Source: JALZMG01 sp963739975
Lineage (GTDB): Bacteria > Actinomycetota > Acidimicrobiia > Acidimicrobiales > Ilumatobacteraceae
DNA length: 64,000 bases
Assembly (NCBI GenBank): GCA_963739975.1
Contig: CAVUCK010000025.1
Location: 310,001 to 374,000, forward strand
Direction of reading: 5' to 3'
Part shown: in pieces, positions 43,387 through 51,921 of the stretch
Position numbering within the stretch: the stretch's first letter is position 1
Layout: each line of letters starts with the position of its first letter
Position numbers and translations under genes: made by a program
The notes under the pieces: generated by a model
Told to the model about the DNA's origin: nothing
Databases searched by the model: none
The model's input: the letters and a program-made list of their open reading frames with translations, nothing else

Positions 43387-44253
43387 GTGTCCGTGCTGAC
43401 CCCGACGTCGCTCGACGAGGCGCTGGCCGCGCTCGTCGACGTGCCGACGGCGATGGTGCTGGCAGGCGGTACGGACGTGATGGTGGAGGTCAACGAGTCG
43501 CGGCTGGCCGTGGCCGACGACCGGGCCGTGCTGTCGGTGCGCCGGCTGCCAGAGCTGCGCGGGTGGGTCCATGACCCGGTGGCCCGCACGCTGCGCCTCG
43601 GCGCCGCCGTGACCTACGCCGAGCTGGAGCGGCCGCCCCTGTCCGACCTCGTGCCGGCGCTGGCCCAGGCGGCGCGCACCGTCGGCTCCCCGCAGATCCG
43701 CAACGCGGCGACCATCGGGGGCAACCTCGCCACGTGCTCGCCGGCCGGCGACGGGCTCCCCGTCCTCGCCGCGCTGGACACCGTGGTCGAGGTGCGCTCG
43801 GCCACCGGTGGCCGCGAGGTGCCGGTCGCCGAGTTCATGCTCGGCGTCAAGCGCACGGCGCTGCAGCCGGGGGAGCTGATCACCGCCGTGACCGCGCCCG
43901 TCCTCGATGGCTGGCAGGGCTACGCCAAGGTCGGCATCCGCAACGCCATGGTCATCGCCATCGCCAGCGCCTGCCTCGCCGTCGACCGGCCCAGCCGATC
44001 GGTGCGCCTGGCCCTCGGATCCGTCGCACCGACCGTCGTCCGGGCGGACGCCGCCGAGGCGCATGCGGCCGTCGCGGCCGACTGGGCGGCGGGATCGATC
44101 AGCGTCGACGACGCGACGCGGGCCGGCGAGCTGGCGGCCGCTGCGACCAGCCCGATCGACGACCACCGGGCCACCGCCGCCTACCGCCGGCGCGCCGTCG
44201 AGGTCCTCACCCGTCGCCTCCTCCAGCGCGCCTTCCCGGGAGCGCCGGCGTGA
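43387..44253 (+). CDS. Xanthine dehydrogenase-type FAD-binding subunit
   Basis: 288-residue FAD subunit of the molybdenum hydroxylase family (XdhB/CoxM type). The first FAD motif is MVLAGGTDVMVEVN and the second is GSPQIRNAATIGGNLATCSPAGD; LQPGELITAVTAP follows. It passes electrons from the Fe-S subunit to its acceptor. The GTG at 43387 is preferred over ATG 43363, since the latter lies in the palindromic repeat. The Fe-S and molybdopterin subunits follow in order. Confidence 0.87.
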   Translation: MSVLTPTSLDEALAALVDVPTAMVLAGGTDVMVEVNESRLAVADDRAVLSVRRLPELRGWVHDPVARTLRLGAAVTYAELERPPLSDLVPALAQAARTVGSPQIRNAATIGGNLATCSPAGDGLPVLAALDTVVEVRSATGGREVPVAEFMLGVKRTALQPGELITAVTAPVLDGWQGYAKVGIRNAMVIAIASACLAVDRPSRSVRLALGSVAPTVVRADAAEAHAAVAADWAAGSISVDDATRAGELAAAATSPIDDHRATAAYRRRAVEVLTRRLLQRAFPGAPA

Positions 44254-44268
44254 CCCGCCTCGCTCTGG

Positions 44269-44374
44269 GTGAGCGAACAGAACAGATCCGGCGTTTTCGC
44301 TCACGCAGAAGCCGGGCCCGTTCTCTGCGTGAGGGAATTGGACGGATCCGTGCTGTTCGCTCACGCAGAACGGG
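44269..44374. repeat. Nested inverted repeat between FAD and Fe-S subunit genes
   Basis: The outer arms are GTGAGCGAACAG (44269-44280) and CTGTTCGCTCAC (44353-44364), flanked inside by GATCC/GGATC. An inner pair is CTCACGCAGAA with TTCTCTGCGTGAG; a third CTCACGCAGAA ends the element. It may adjust subunit expression by RNA folding or partial termination. Confidence 0.65.
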
Positions 44375-44383
44375 GGGAGCGGC

Positions 44384-44872
44384 GTGAGCGAGGCGTACCG
44401 GTTGCACGTCAACGGCCGGACCCACGATGTGGCCGACTCGTGGATCGGCGAGAGCCTGCTCTTCGTGCTGCGTGAGCGACTCGGGTTGCTCGGCGCCAAG
44501 GGGGCCTGCGAGCAGGGGGAGTGCGGGTCGTGCACCGTGCTCGTCGACGGCGACCTCGTCTGCTCGTGCCTCGTGCTGGCGGCCAGCGCCGTCGACCAGC
44601 CGATCACGACCATCGAGGGCCTGGCCGAGCCGGGCGCGCCGACCGACGTGCAGCGGGCCTTCGTCGACGCCGGCGCCGTGCAGTGCGGCTTCTGCACTCC
44701 CGGGTTGATCGTCGCCGTCCACGCCCTGCTCGATCGAGAAGCGCACCCGACGGTCACGCAGATCCGCGAAGAGCTGTCCGGGAACATCTGCCGCTGCACC
44801 GGGTACGGCCGGATCATCGACGCCGTCCAGCGCGTCGCCGCCGAGCGCGCCGCCGCCGAAGTCGGCCCATGA
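44384..44872 (+). CDS. Xanthine dehydrogenase-type [2Fe-2S] subunit
   Basis: 162 residues. The N-terminal ferredoxin-like cluster ligands are in CEQGECGSCTVLVDG, and the C-terminal helical cluster ligands are in QCGFCTPG and NICRCTGYGRI, all conserved. It relays electrons from the molybdenum site to FAD. The GTG start follows the inverted repeat. An 88-base spacer without a gene separates it from the large subunit. Confidence 0.9.
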   Translation: MSEAYRLHVNGRTHDVADSWIGESLLFVLRERLGLLGAKGACEQGECGSCTVLVDGDLVCSCLVLAASAVDQPITTIEGLAEPGAPTDVQRAFVDAGAVQCGFCTPGLIVAVHALLDREAHPTVTQIREELSGNICRCTGYGRIIDAVQRVAAERAAAEVGP

Positions 44873-44960
44873 CGACGATTGCGTTCCCCGGCAACGCAGG
44901 CCATTGCTGGCCGCTCCCTCGCTGGCGCTCGGTCGCTCGCATCAGCGACAGGCTGCACCG

Positions 44961-47291
44961 ATGACCACCCTCGAGCGCCCGCCCAAGCAGCGCGTCGGTG
45001 CTGGCCGGCTGGGGGACTCGGCGGTCCGGCCCGACGGCATCCCCAAGGCCCAGGGCACGTTCGCCTTCTCGTCCGATCTGCCGATCGCCGGAGCGGCCTG
45101 GGGGGCGACGCTGCGCTCGCCCCACCCGTACGCCCGGATCCGCAGGCTCGACACGAGCGCGGCCTGGGACGTGCCCGGTGTCGCCGCAGTGATCACCGCC
45201 GACGACGTGCCCGGCCAGGCGACCTACGGCCTGATCGCCGCCGACCAGCCCGTGTTCGCCCGCGACGTGGTTCGCTTCGTCGGCGAGCCCGTGGCCGCCG
45301 TGGCCGCCGACCACCCCGAGACCTGCCGGCGCGCCCTGGCCGCGATCCACGTCGACTTCGAGGTGCTCGACCCGCTGCTCGACCCGGAGGCGGCCACCGA
45401 CGCCAACACGCCGCCGATCCACCCCAACGGCAACGTGCTGCGCCACCAGCGCATCGTCGCCGGCGACCCGAAGGCCACCGGCGAGATCGTCGTCGAGGGC
45501 ACCTACGAGCTCGGCATGCAGGACCAGGCGTTCCTCGGCCTCGAGGCGGCGGTGGCCGTTCCCGCCGACGACGGAAGCCGCGTCGACCTGCACATCGCCA
45601 CCCAGTGGTTGCACGAGGACCGCAAGCAGATCGCCGCCTGCCTCGACCTCCCGGAGGACGCCGTCCGCCTCGTCCTTGGCGGCGTTGGCGGCGCCTTCGG
45701 TGCGCGCGAGGACATCAGCCTGCAGGTCCACACATGCCTCCTCGCCATGCGCCTCGGCCGGCCCGTGCGGATGGCCTACGACCGCGCCGAGAGCTTCCTC
45801 GGCCACGTCCACCGCCACCCGGCGTCGATCTGGATGCGCCACCACGCCACGGCGGACGGCCGGCTGGTCAAGATCGAGGCCCGCTTCCTGCTCGACGGCG
45901 GCGCCTACGCGTCGACGTCGGCGGCGGTGCTGCTGAACGCCATCACGCACACCCAGGGCCCGTACCGCTGCGCCAACGCCGTCGTCGAGGGCTGGGCGGT
46001 GCGGACCAACCACCTGCCGTGCGGAGCCATGCGCGGCTTCGGCGTCGTGCAGGCCTGCTTCGCCCACGAGGGGCAGATGGATCAGCTCGCCGCCGCCTGC
46101 GGGCTCGATCCCGTCGAGCTGCGGCTGCGCAACGCCATGGTCACCGGCGACCGGCTGATCACTGGCCAAGTGGTGGAGAACGTCGCCCCGGTCGCCCGGT
46201 GCATCCGAGAGACGGCCGCGCTCCCGCTGCCGGACGCCCCGATCGGCACCGCGCCGGACCATGGTGACGACGATCCGATGCGTCTGCCGGGGGGCGCCGG
46301 GCTGACTGCCGGCGCCGGTGACGTGCGCCGCGGCATCGGGTGGGGCGTGGCGATCAAGAACCTGATGTATTCCGAGGGGTTCGACGACTACTCCACGGCC
46401 CGCTGCCGCCTCGTCGACGGGGTGGCGACCCTGAAGTTCGCCACGTCGGAGGTCGGCCAGGGGTTCGTCACCATCGCCCAGCAGATCGCCCGCAGCGTCC
46501 TCGGCGTCGACGTCGTGCTGCTCGACTCGATCGACACCGCCATCGGGTCGGCCGGGTCGACGTCGGCCTCGCGCCAGACCTGGATGAGCGGCGGTGCCGT
46601 GGACGCGGCCTGTCAGGCGGTGCGCCAGCGAATGCTCGAGCACGTCGCCACCGCCCGCGACGTCGACGTCGACCGGCTCGTGATCGAGGACGACGAGATC
46701 GTCGATCGAGTGGACTCGTGGCGCATCCACCTGGGGGATGCCGCGCCTGGCGTCCTGTTCGACGAGACCGTCGAGTTCCACCACCGCCCGACCGAGGAGC
46801 TTGACGACGTCGGCCAGGGCAACTGCCACACGGCGTTCGCCTTCGTCGCCCACCGGGCCGTCGTGGACGTCGACGCCGAGCTAGGACTCGTGAAGGTGGT
46901 GCAGGTGGCGACGGCTCAGGACGTCGGGCGGGCCCTCAACCCGCTGGCCGTGATCGGCCAGATCGAGGGGGGCATCTCGCAGGGTCTCGGCCTGGCGGTG
47001 ATGGAGGAGATCCTCCAGGTCGACGGCGTGGTGCGCAACGCCAGCTTCACCGACTACCTGCTGCCGACGTTCCTCGACATGCCCGACGTATTGGCGACGT
47101 TGGTCGAGGAGCCCGACCCGCTGGCACCGCTCGGGGCCAAGGGCGCCGGCGAACCGCCGTGCATCTCCGTCACCCCGGCGATCGTCGCCGCCATCCGCGA
47201 CGCGCTGGCCCAGTTCGACGCCGAGCGCGGTCGCACGGATCGCCGCCCGCTGGCGAGGGTCCCCGTGCGCCCGGCCGACATCGCCCTGTAG
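44961..47291 (+). CDS. Xanthine dehydrogenase-type molybdopterin-binding subunit
   Basis: Catalytic subunit of 776 residues. GGVGGAFGAREDISLQ and the block AMRGFGVVQACFAHE near residue 356 match xanthine/purine hydroxylases; the AYRCAFR loop of true CO dehydrogenase is absent. Near residue 725, LGAKGAGEPP carries the essential Glu. It inserts hydroxyl oxygen from water into a heterocycle such as hypoxanthine or xanthine. Neighbouring purine-type phosphoribosyltransferase, M20 amidase and deaminase genes fit this. No XdhC-type maturation gene is in view. Confidence 0.87.
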   Translation: MTTLERPPKQRVGAGRLGDSAVRPDGIPKAQGTFAFSSDLPIAGAAWGATLRSPHPYARIRRLDTSAAWDVPGVAAVITADDVPGQATYGLIAADQPVFARDVVRFVGEPVAAVAADHPETCRRALAAIHVDFEVLDPLLDPEAATDANTPPIHPNGNVLRHQRIVAGDPKATGEIVVEGTYELGMQDQAFLGLEAAVAVPADDGSRVDLHIATQWLHEDRKQIAACLDLPEDAVRLVLGGVGGAFGAREDISLQVHTCLLAMRLGRPVRMAYDRAESFLGHVHRHPASIWMRHHATADGRLVKIEARFLLDGGAYASTSAAVLLNAITHTQGPYRCANAVVEGWAVRTNHLPCGAMRGFGVVQACFAHEGQMDQLAAACGLDPVELRLRNAMVTGDRLITGQVVENVAPVARCIRETAALPLPDAPIGTAPDHGDDDPMRLPGGAGLTAGAGDVRRGIGWGVAIKNLMYSEGFDDYSTARCRLVDGVATLKFATSEVGQGFVTIAQQIARSVLGVDVVLLDSIDTAIGSAGSTSASRQTWMSGGAVDAACQAVRQRMLEHVATARDVDVDRLVIEDDEIVDRVDSWRIHLGDAAPGVLFDETVEFHHRPTEELDDVGQGNCHTAFAFVAHRAVVDVDAELGLVKVVQVATAQDVGRALNPLAVIGQIEGGISQGLGLAVMEEILQVDGVVRNASFTDYLLPTFLDMPDVLATLVEEPDPLAPLGAKGAGEPPCISVTPAIVAAIRDALAQFDAERGRTDRRPLARVPVRPADIAL

Positions 47292-47295
47292 CTCG

Positions 47296-47320
47296 GTTCA
47301 CGCGTTCCTCACGCGTGAAC
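47296..47320. terminator. Hairpin after the molybdoenzyme operon
   Basis: GTTCACGCGT (47296-47305) and ACGCGTGAAC (47311-47320) form a perfect 10-bp stem with a five-base loop, starting 4 bases after the large-subunit stop. Confidence 0.6.
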
Positions 47321-47367
47321 GCCGTGGTCCATGTCGCTCACAAGGCGCCGCTGGGACGTTGCGGGCC

Positions 47368-48045
47368 ATGAGCGAAACCGCTGACGTCACCGACTACCAC
47401 GCCATCCACACCTGCCTGCGACGCGGCGGACGGGCCATCGCCGAAGCCGTCGGCTCACTGGACGTCTCGGACCGCCGTCGCGTCGACGCCCTGGCGCGCT
47501 ACTGGGACGGCTACGCCAACGAGATGCTGGCCCACCACACGATCGAGGACGACATCTTCTTCCCGGCGCTCGTCGAACGGGTGCCCGTGGCCGCCGAGCA
47601 CCTTGGCCGCATCGGCGAGGACCACCACCTGCTCGACGAGCTGATGGCCGAGGGCCACGCCGCCCTCGCCGGCGTGGTCGAGGGCGCCGCCACCGACCGC
47701 GCCGCCCACGTCCTCGGCCACCTCGACGTGATGATGAACCGGCACCTCGACTTCGAGGACGCCGAGCTGCTGCCGCTGTTCGCCAGCAACTTCGAACAAG
47801 ACGAGTACGACCTGCTGCACACGGCGGCGATCAAGTCGCTGGGCTTCGGCAAGGCGACGTTCTTCGCCATCCCGTTCATCGGCTCGTGGCTCGACGACGA
47901 CATGCGGGCCAAGATGCTCGGCACGGCCCCACTGCCGTTCAAGGTGCTGTACCGGGTGACCCGGCGGGGCCACGAGCGCCTTGCCGCCCTTGCCCTCGGC
48001 GCCGCCCGCCACCGGGCCGGTGCACCGCTCGAGCTCGTGTCCTGA
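47368..48045 (+). CDS. Hemerythrin-like HHE-domain protein
   Basis: 225 residues. Helices carry the metal-ligand pattern of hemerythrins: DYHAIHTCLRR, LAHHTIEDDIFFPAL (H-H-x-x-E), GEDHHLLDELM and NRHLDFEDAELLPLF (H-x-x-x-E-D). About 60 further residues follow the domain (IPFIGSWLDDDMRAKM...). It probably binds a di-iron centre for oxygen, NO or redox sensing; exact role unknown. A GACGTT sequence 7 bases before the ATG is a weak leaderless box. Confidence 0.82.
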   Translation: MSETADVTDYHAIHTCLRRGGRAIAEAVGSLDVSDRRRVDALARYWDGYANEMLAHHTIEDDIFFPALVERVPVAAEHLGRIGEDHHLLDELMAEGHAALAGVVEGAATDRAAHVLGHLDVMMNRHLDFEDAELLPLFASNFEQDEYDLLHTAAIKSLGFGKATFFAIPFIGSWLDDDMRAKMLGTAPLPFKVLYRVTRRGHERLAALALGAARHRAGAPLELVS

Positions 48046-48084
48046 CCGCTGCCGATCGCCGAGCCGAGCCCCCGCCGGCGCGGA

Positions 48085-48090
48085 TAGGTT
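48085..48090 (+). promoter_or_regulatory. -10 box (TAGGTT), leaderless phosphoribosyltransferase
   Basis: It lies 8 bases before ATG 48099. Confidence 0.5.
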
Positions 48091-48098
48091 CGCACCCG

Positions 48099-48596
48099 AT
48101 GGCCGACGAGCGGGAGATCATGGGCTGGCCGGACTTCGGGACGGCGTCGCGCGAGATCGCCCACATGGTCGTCGACGACGGGTACGAGCCGGACATGATC
48201 CTGGCCATCGCCCGCGGCGGCCTGCTGATCGGTGGCGCCCTCGGCTACGCGCTGTCGGTGAAGAACGTGTACACGATGAACGTCGAGTTCTACGTCGGCG
48301 TCGACGAACGCCTCGAGGTGCCGCGGATCCTGCCGCCCGCCCCTGACTTCGTCGACCTCCACGACGCCCGGATCCTGATCGCCGACGACGTCGCCGACAC
48401 CGGCCACACGCTGCGCAGCGTGCAGCAGTTCTGTGCCGGCAAGGTCGGCGAGGTGCGCACTGCCGTGCTGTACGAGAAGCCGCACTCTGTCGTGCAGTGC
48501 GACTACGTGTGGAAGCGCACCGCGCTGTGGATCAACTTCCCCTGGAGCGACAAGGGCCCCGTCGCCAAACGAGAGTGGGCGGTAAAAGACGCCTGA
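48099..48596 (+). CDS. Phosphoribosyltransferase (purine type)
   Basis: 165 residues, type I PRTase fold. The PRPP-binding motif is ILIADDVADTGHTL, and ILAIARGGLLIGGALGYAL is the N-terminal flexible-loop region. The C-terminal WINFPWS resembles xanthine/hypoxanthine-guanine PRTases of this size class. It would convert a free purine base and PRPP to a nucleotide, plausible beside a purine hydroxylase. Base specificity is not certain. Confidence 0.85.
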   Translation: MADEREIMGWPDFGTASREIAHMVVDDGYEPDMILAIARGGLLIGGALGYALSVKNVYTMNVEFYVGVDERLEVPRILPPAPDFVDLHDARILIADDVADTGHTLRSVQQFCAGKVGEVRTAVLYEKPHSVVQCDYVWKRTALWINFPWSDKGPVAKREWAVKDA

Positions 48597-48616
48597 GGAA
48601 GACGTTCTCTGCCCAA

Positions 48617-48660
48617 CTGGCCGTCGCAATGCGCCGGATCGGGCCGGTCGCTACGGCCAG
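48617..48660. repeat. Short palindromic repeat, CTGGCCGTCG family
   Basis: CTGGCCGTCGC (48617-48627) and GCTACGGCCAG (48650-48660) pair with one mismatch, between the convergent PRTase and M50 protease genes, so it likely acts as a terminator. Confidence 0.6.
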
Positions 48661-48666
48661 AACGGG

Positions 48667-49749
48667 TTATGCCGGTTGGGGGAGCGCGGTGAGGCGGGCT
48701 TGCAGGGCCTTGGGGGGGACGACGCCGAGCAGGCGTCCGCCGCGCCACACGGTGACGACCGGACGCAACGGGTTGAGCTTGGGCAGCACGGACGCCAGCT
48801 CGTCGTCGGGGTCGGCCTGGGCCAGACGGTTGAACGGCGCCATCAGCGACGTCAGCATCACCCACGGGCGCTGCTCGGCCGGCACGGCCCACAGCTGGTC
48901 CTCGAGCACCAGCCCGCCGAGCTCGCCGTCGTCGTTGCGCACTGCCACGGCGCCCGCCCCGCCGAGTCGCGAGCGCTGCCAGATCATCGAGTCGGCGTCC
49001 ATGTCGGCACCGGTCTCGGCCACCCCGAACCAGGTGAGGTCGCGGACCTTCAGGCCGTCGAGTCGCTGGCTGACGTCGGCCAGCGAGATCTCGGCGCGGG
49101 CGTTGACGGCGATGAAGAAGCCCGTGATGGCGATGAACAAGCCCGGTCGACCGCTGAACGTCAACGAGAAGCCGAGGGCCACGAGCCCCCACCCGATGAC
49201 CCGTCCCGCCTGCCCGGCCTCGCGCATCGCCCGGTAGCGGTTGCCGTGACGCCGCCAACGCACGGCTCGCACGATCCGGCCGCCATCCAGGGGGGCGCCG
49301 GGCAGCAGGTTGAACACGGCGAGCACACCGTTGATGACGCCCAGCCAGCCGAGCACCTGGACCACCGAGGTGGGCCCGTCGGCGGCGTTCAACAGCAACG
49401 CGCTGCCGTAGGCCAGCGCCCCGACGGCCAGGCTGGCCAGCGGACCGGCGGCGGCGATCCACCCTTCGGCGCGCGGGGTGGTCGGGTCGCGCTCCAGACG
49501 GGCGAGGCCGCCGAGGGCCCACAGGTCGATCGACGTGGTGCCGACGCCGTAGTGGCGGGCAACGTAGGCGTGGGCCAGTTCGTGGGCCAGGATCGACACG
49601 AAGAAGGCGACGACACCGATCGTGGCGGCGGCGATGCCCAGCTCGTCGGCCAGCCCCCACCCGATCAGCAGGGCGACGATGAACGCGCTCCAGTGGATCC
49701 GCATCGTCGCGCCGGCGAGCCGGCCGAAGGAGAGCGATCCGTTGAGCAT
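48667..49749 (-). CDS. Site-2 protease family zinc metalloprotease (M50B) with CBS-like C-terminus
   Basis: 360-residue membrane protease. HELAH within ILAHELAHAYVA is the zinc motif inside a membrane helix, and LPGAPLDGGRIVRA provides the second (LDG) ligand. About six hydrophobic helices are followed by a soluble C-terminal half of ~150 residues that looks like paired CBS domains (VRDLTWFGVAE..., PVVTVWRGGRLLGVV). It cleaves membrane-embedded substrates such as anti-sigma factors; which one is unknown. ATG 49749 has a 16-base leader after TAGCGT. Confidence 0.88.
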   Translation of the reverse strand: MLNGSLSFGRLAGATMRIHWSAFIVALLIGWGLADELGIAAATIGVVAFFVSILAHELAHAYVARHYGVGTTSIDLWALGGLARLERDPTTPRAEGWIAAAGPLASLAVGALAYGSALLLNAADGPTSVVQVLGWLGVINGVLAVFNLLPGAPLDGGRIVRAVRWRRHGNRYRAMREAGQAGRVIGWGLVALGFSLTFSGRPGLFIAITGFFIAVNARAEISLADVSQRLDGLKVRDLTWFGVAETGADMDADSMIWQRSRLGGAGAVAVRNDDGELGGLVLEDQLWAVPAEQRPWVMLTSLMAPFNRLAQADPDDELASVLPKLNPLRPVVTVWRGGRLLGVVPPKALQARLTALPQPA

Positions 49750-49878
49750 CGTGGGTCTTCGTCGAACGCTACCTGGCGAGCCCGCTCCAACGGGTGAGAG
49801 CCGGGTGTGAGCGAGCGTCCGGGCCGACCGCACACGGGACGGTCCGAGTGGGCGAGCGAACAGGAAGAACCATGAGGG

Positions 49879-49884
49879 TAGGTT
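49879..49884 (+). promoter_or_regulatory. -10 box (TAGGTT), leaderless creatininase-family gene
   Basis: It lies 7 bases before GTG 49892. Confidence 0.5.
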
Positions 49885-49891
49885 CGGCGCC

Positions 49892-50668
49892 GTGTCCGGC
49901 CGCCGCTTCGCCGAGCTGCGGGCGCCCGAGGTGGCGCAGCGGTTGACGGCTCGCAGCGTGCTGTTGCAACCGCTCGGCGCGATCGAGCAGCACGGGCCGC
50001 ACCTCCCGTTGCACACCGATCTGCTCATCGCCGACCGCGTCGCCGAAGCCGCCGTCGACCGGGTGGGCGACGAGCTCGACGTCTGGCTGCTCCCGTCGCT
50101 GGCCTACACGAAGTCCAACGAACACTCCTGGGCGCCCGGGACGATCTGGCTGTCGGCGACCACGATGCTCGCCGTGCTCGACGACGTCGGTCGCAGCATC
50201 GCCATGACGCCGGCCCGCCGGCTGGCCTTCCTCAACGGCCACGGCGGCAACAGCGCGCTGGTCAACGTCGCCAACCGCGAGCTGCGGCTGCGCCACGGAC
50301 TGATGACGTTCCTCACCCACCCGGGCGTCCCGCCGGACCAGGGCGGCTCCTCGCCGGCCGGCGAGCTGGGCATGGGCGTGCACGCCGGGACCGACGAGAC
50401 GTCGCTGATGCTCCACCTGGCGCCGGACCTCGTCGATCTCGCCGCCGCCGAGCGACGAGTTCCCGAGCACCTCGCCGCCAACACCTACGCCCGCTTCGGC
50501 GGTGCCGTGTCGTTCGGGTGGTTGTCGAGCGACTTCGCCGACGATGGCGTGATCGGTGATCCGACGGCGGCGACTGCCGAGCGCGGGGCCCACGTCTTCG
50601 CCGGAGCGGTCGACGCCTGCTGCGCGGCGCTGGCCGAGATCGCCGCCTTCGAGTTCAGAGGCCGATGA
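49892..50668 (+). CDS. Creatininase-family amidohydrolase
   Basis: 258 residues. Metal-site motifs of the creatininase family are present: PLGAIEQHGPHLPLHTD, EHSWAPGTIWLSATT and FLNGHGGN, plus DETSLMLHL. Members open cyclic amides (creatinine) or process peptide-like cofactors (MftE). ATG of the following M20 hydrolase overlaps this stop (ATGA), so the pair likely acts in sequence on a cyclic then an open N-carbamoyl substrate; this is inference. Not enough context (no MftA/C) to call MftE. Confidence 0.82.
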   Translation: MSGRRFAELRAPEVAQRLTARSVLLQPLGAIEQHGPHLPLHTDLLIADRVAEAAVDRVGDELDVWLLPSLAYTKSNEHSWAPGTIWLSATTMLAVLDDVGRSIAMTPARRLAFLNGHGGNSALVNVANRELRLRHGLMTFLTHPGVPPDQGGSSPAGELGMGVHAGTDETSLMLHLAPDLVDLAAAERRVPEHLAANTYARFGGAVSFGWLSSDFADDGVIGDPTAATAERGAHVFAGAVDACCAALAEIAAFEFRGR

Positions 50669-51918
50669 AGCTCGACGAGCTGCGCGTCGACGGGGATCGC
50701 CTCTGGCGGCGGATCGTCGACCTGGGCGAGGTCGGTGCCGTCGCCGGGCCGAACGGGGAGCAGGGCTGCTGCCGGCTGGCACTGACCGACGCCGACCGCG
50801 CCGGGCGTGACCTCGTCGTCAGCTGGATGGACGACCTCGGGCTCGCCGTCACCATCGACGCCATCGGCAACGTCGTGGCCGTGCGGGCGGGTACCGACCC
50901 CGGCGCGGCGCCGGTGATGACCGGCTCGCACATCGACACCGTCGCCACGGGTGGGCGCTTCGACGGCAACCTCGGCGTGCTCGCCGGGCTCGAGGTGATC
51001 GAGACGCTGGAGCAGCACGACATCGCCACAACCCGACCGATCGCCGTGGCGTTCTTCACCGACGAGGAAGGTTCCCGGTTCGCCCCTGACATGCTCGGGA
51101 GCCTCGTCTTCGCCGGCGGCATGCCGCTCGAGGAGGCGCTCGACGTCACCGCCGTCGACGATGGGGCCCGGCTCGGTGACGAGCTGGCGCGCATCGGCTA
51201 CGCCGGGTCGGTGCCGTGCCCGACGGCGATGGCGCCCCACGCCTACGTCGAGCTGCACATCGAGCAGGGACCCATCCTGGAGGACGATGGGATCACCATC
51301 GGCGTCGTCGAGGGGGTCCAGGGCATCTCGTGGACCGAGCTGACGATCAGCGGGCGCTCGGCCCACGCCGGCACGACGCCGTTGCGGCTGCGCCGCGACC
51401 CGTTGCTGGTCGCCGCTCGGCTGACGACGTTCGTCCGCCGGCTGGCCGAGGACCTCGGCGGGGCCCAGGTGGCGACGGTGGGGCGACTGGAGGTCCGACC
51501 GAACCTCGTCAACGTCGTCGCCGCCTCCGTCACGATGACCGTCGATCTGCGCAACACCGATGACGATGTGCTGCAGCGGGCCGAAGCAGCGTTGGCCGAC
51601 GAGATCGAGCGGGCCGCCACCGCCGAGGGTGTGACCGTGACGTCTCGCTCGCTGGCCCGGTTCGCGCCCGTCGACTTCGATCCGCCGTCGGTCGACCTCG
51701 TCGAAGCCACCGCCCGGCGGCTCGGCCACACGACTCGCCGGATGCCGAGCGGCGCCGGCCACGACGCCCAGATGTTGGCCCGCATCTGCCCGGCGGCGAT
51801 GATCTTCACCCCGAGCGTCGGCGGCCTGTCGCACAACCTCGGCGAGCACACCCACCCGGCCGACGTCACCGCCGGCGCCGACGTCCTCCTGCACGTGCTC
51901 CTGACCCTCGCCGGCTGA
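50665..51918 (+). CDS. M20-family N-carbamoyl amino acid / allantoate amidohydrolase
   Basis: 417 residues, dinuclear zinc hydrolase. GSHIDTVATGGRFDGN (first zinc ligands, near residue 88), FFTDEEGSRFAPDMLGS (near 132), the lid-domain SGRSAHAGTTPL, and GAGHDAQMLA near the C-terminus with SHNLGEHTHPADV are diagnostic of allantoate amidohydrolase and L-carbamoylase enzymes. It releases ammonia/CO2 from ureido compounds. Coupled to the creatininase gene and 3 bases from the convergent deaminase-like gene. Allantoate versus N-carbamoyl amino acid cannot be decided. Confidence 0.87.
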   Translation: MKLDELRVDGDRLWRRIVDLGEVGAVAGPNGEQGCCRLALTDADRAGRDLVVSWMDDLGLAVTIDAIGNVVAVRAGTDPGAAPVMTGSHIDTVATGGRFDGNLGVLAGLEVIETLEQHDIATTRPIAVAFFTDEEGSRFAPDMLGSLVFAGGMPLEEALDVTAVDDGARLGDELARIGYAGSVPCPTAMAPHAYVELHIEQGPILEDDGITIGVVEGVQGISWTELTISGRSAHAGTTPLRLRRDPLLVAARLTTFVRRLAEDLGGAQVATVGRLEVRPNLVNVVAASVTMTVDLRNTDDDVLQRAEAALADEIERAATAEGVTVTSRSLARFAPVDFDPPSVDLVEATARRLGHTTRRMPSGAGHDAQMLARICPAAMIFTPSVGGLSHNLGEHTHPADVTAGADVLLHVLLTLAG

Positions 51919-51921
51919 CCG

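Noticed and set aside
43387..47291. Carbon monoxide dehydrogenase (coxMSL)
   Set aside because: Subunit order M-S-L fits, but the large subunit has AMRGFG in place of the AYRCAFR active-site loop, so a purine-type hydroxylase is more likely.
49892..50668. Mycofactocin maturation protein MftE
   Set aside because: Same family, but no mftA-D genes are in the window and the partner is an M20 amidase.
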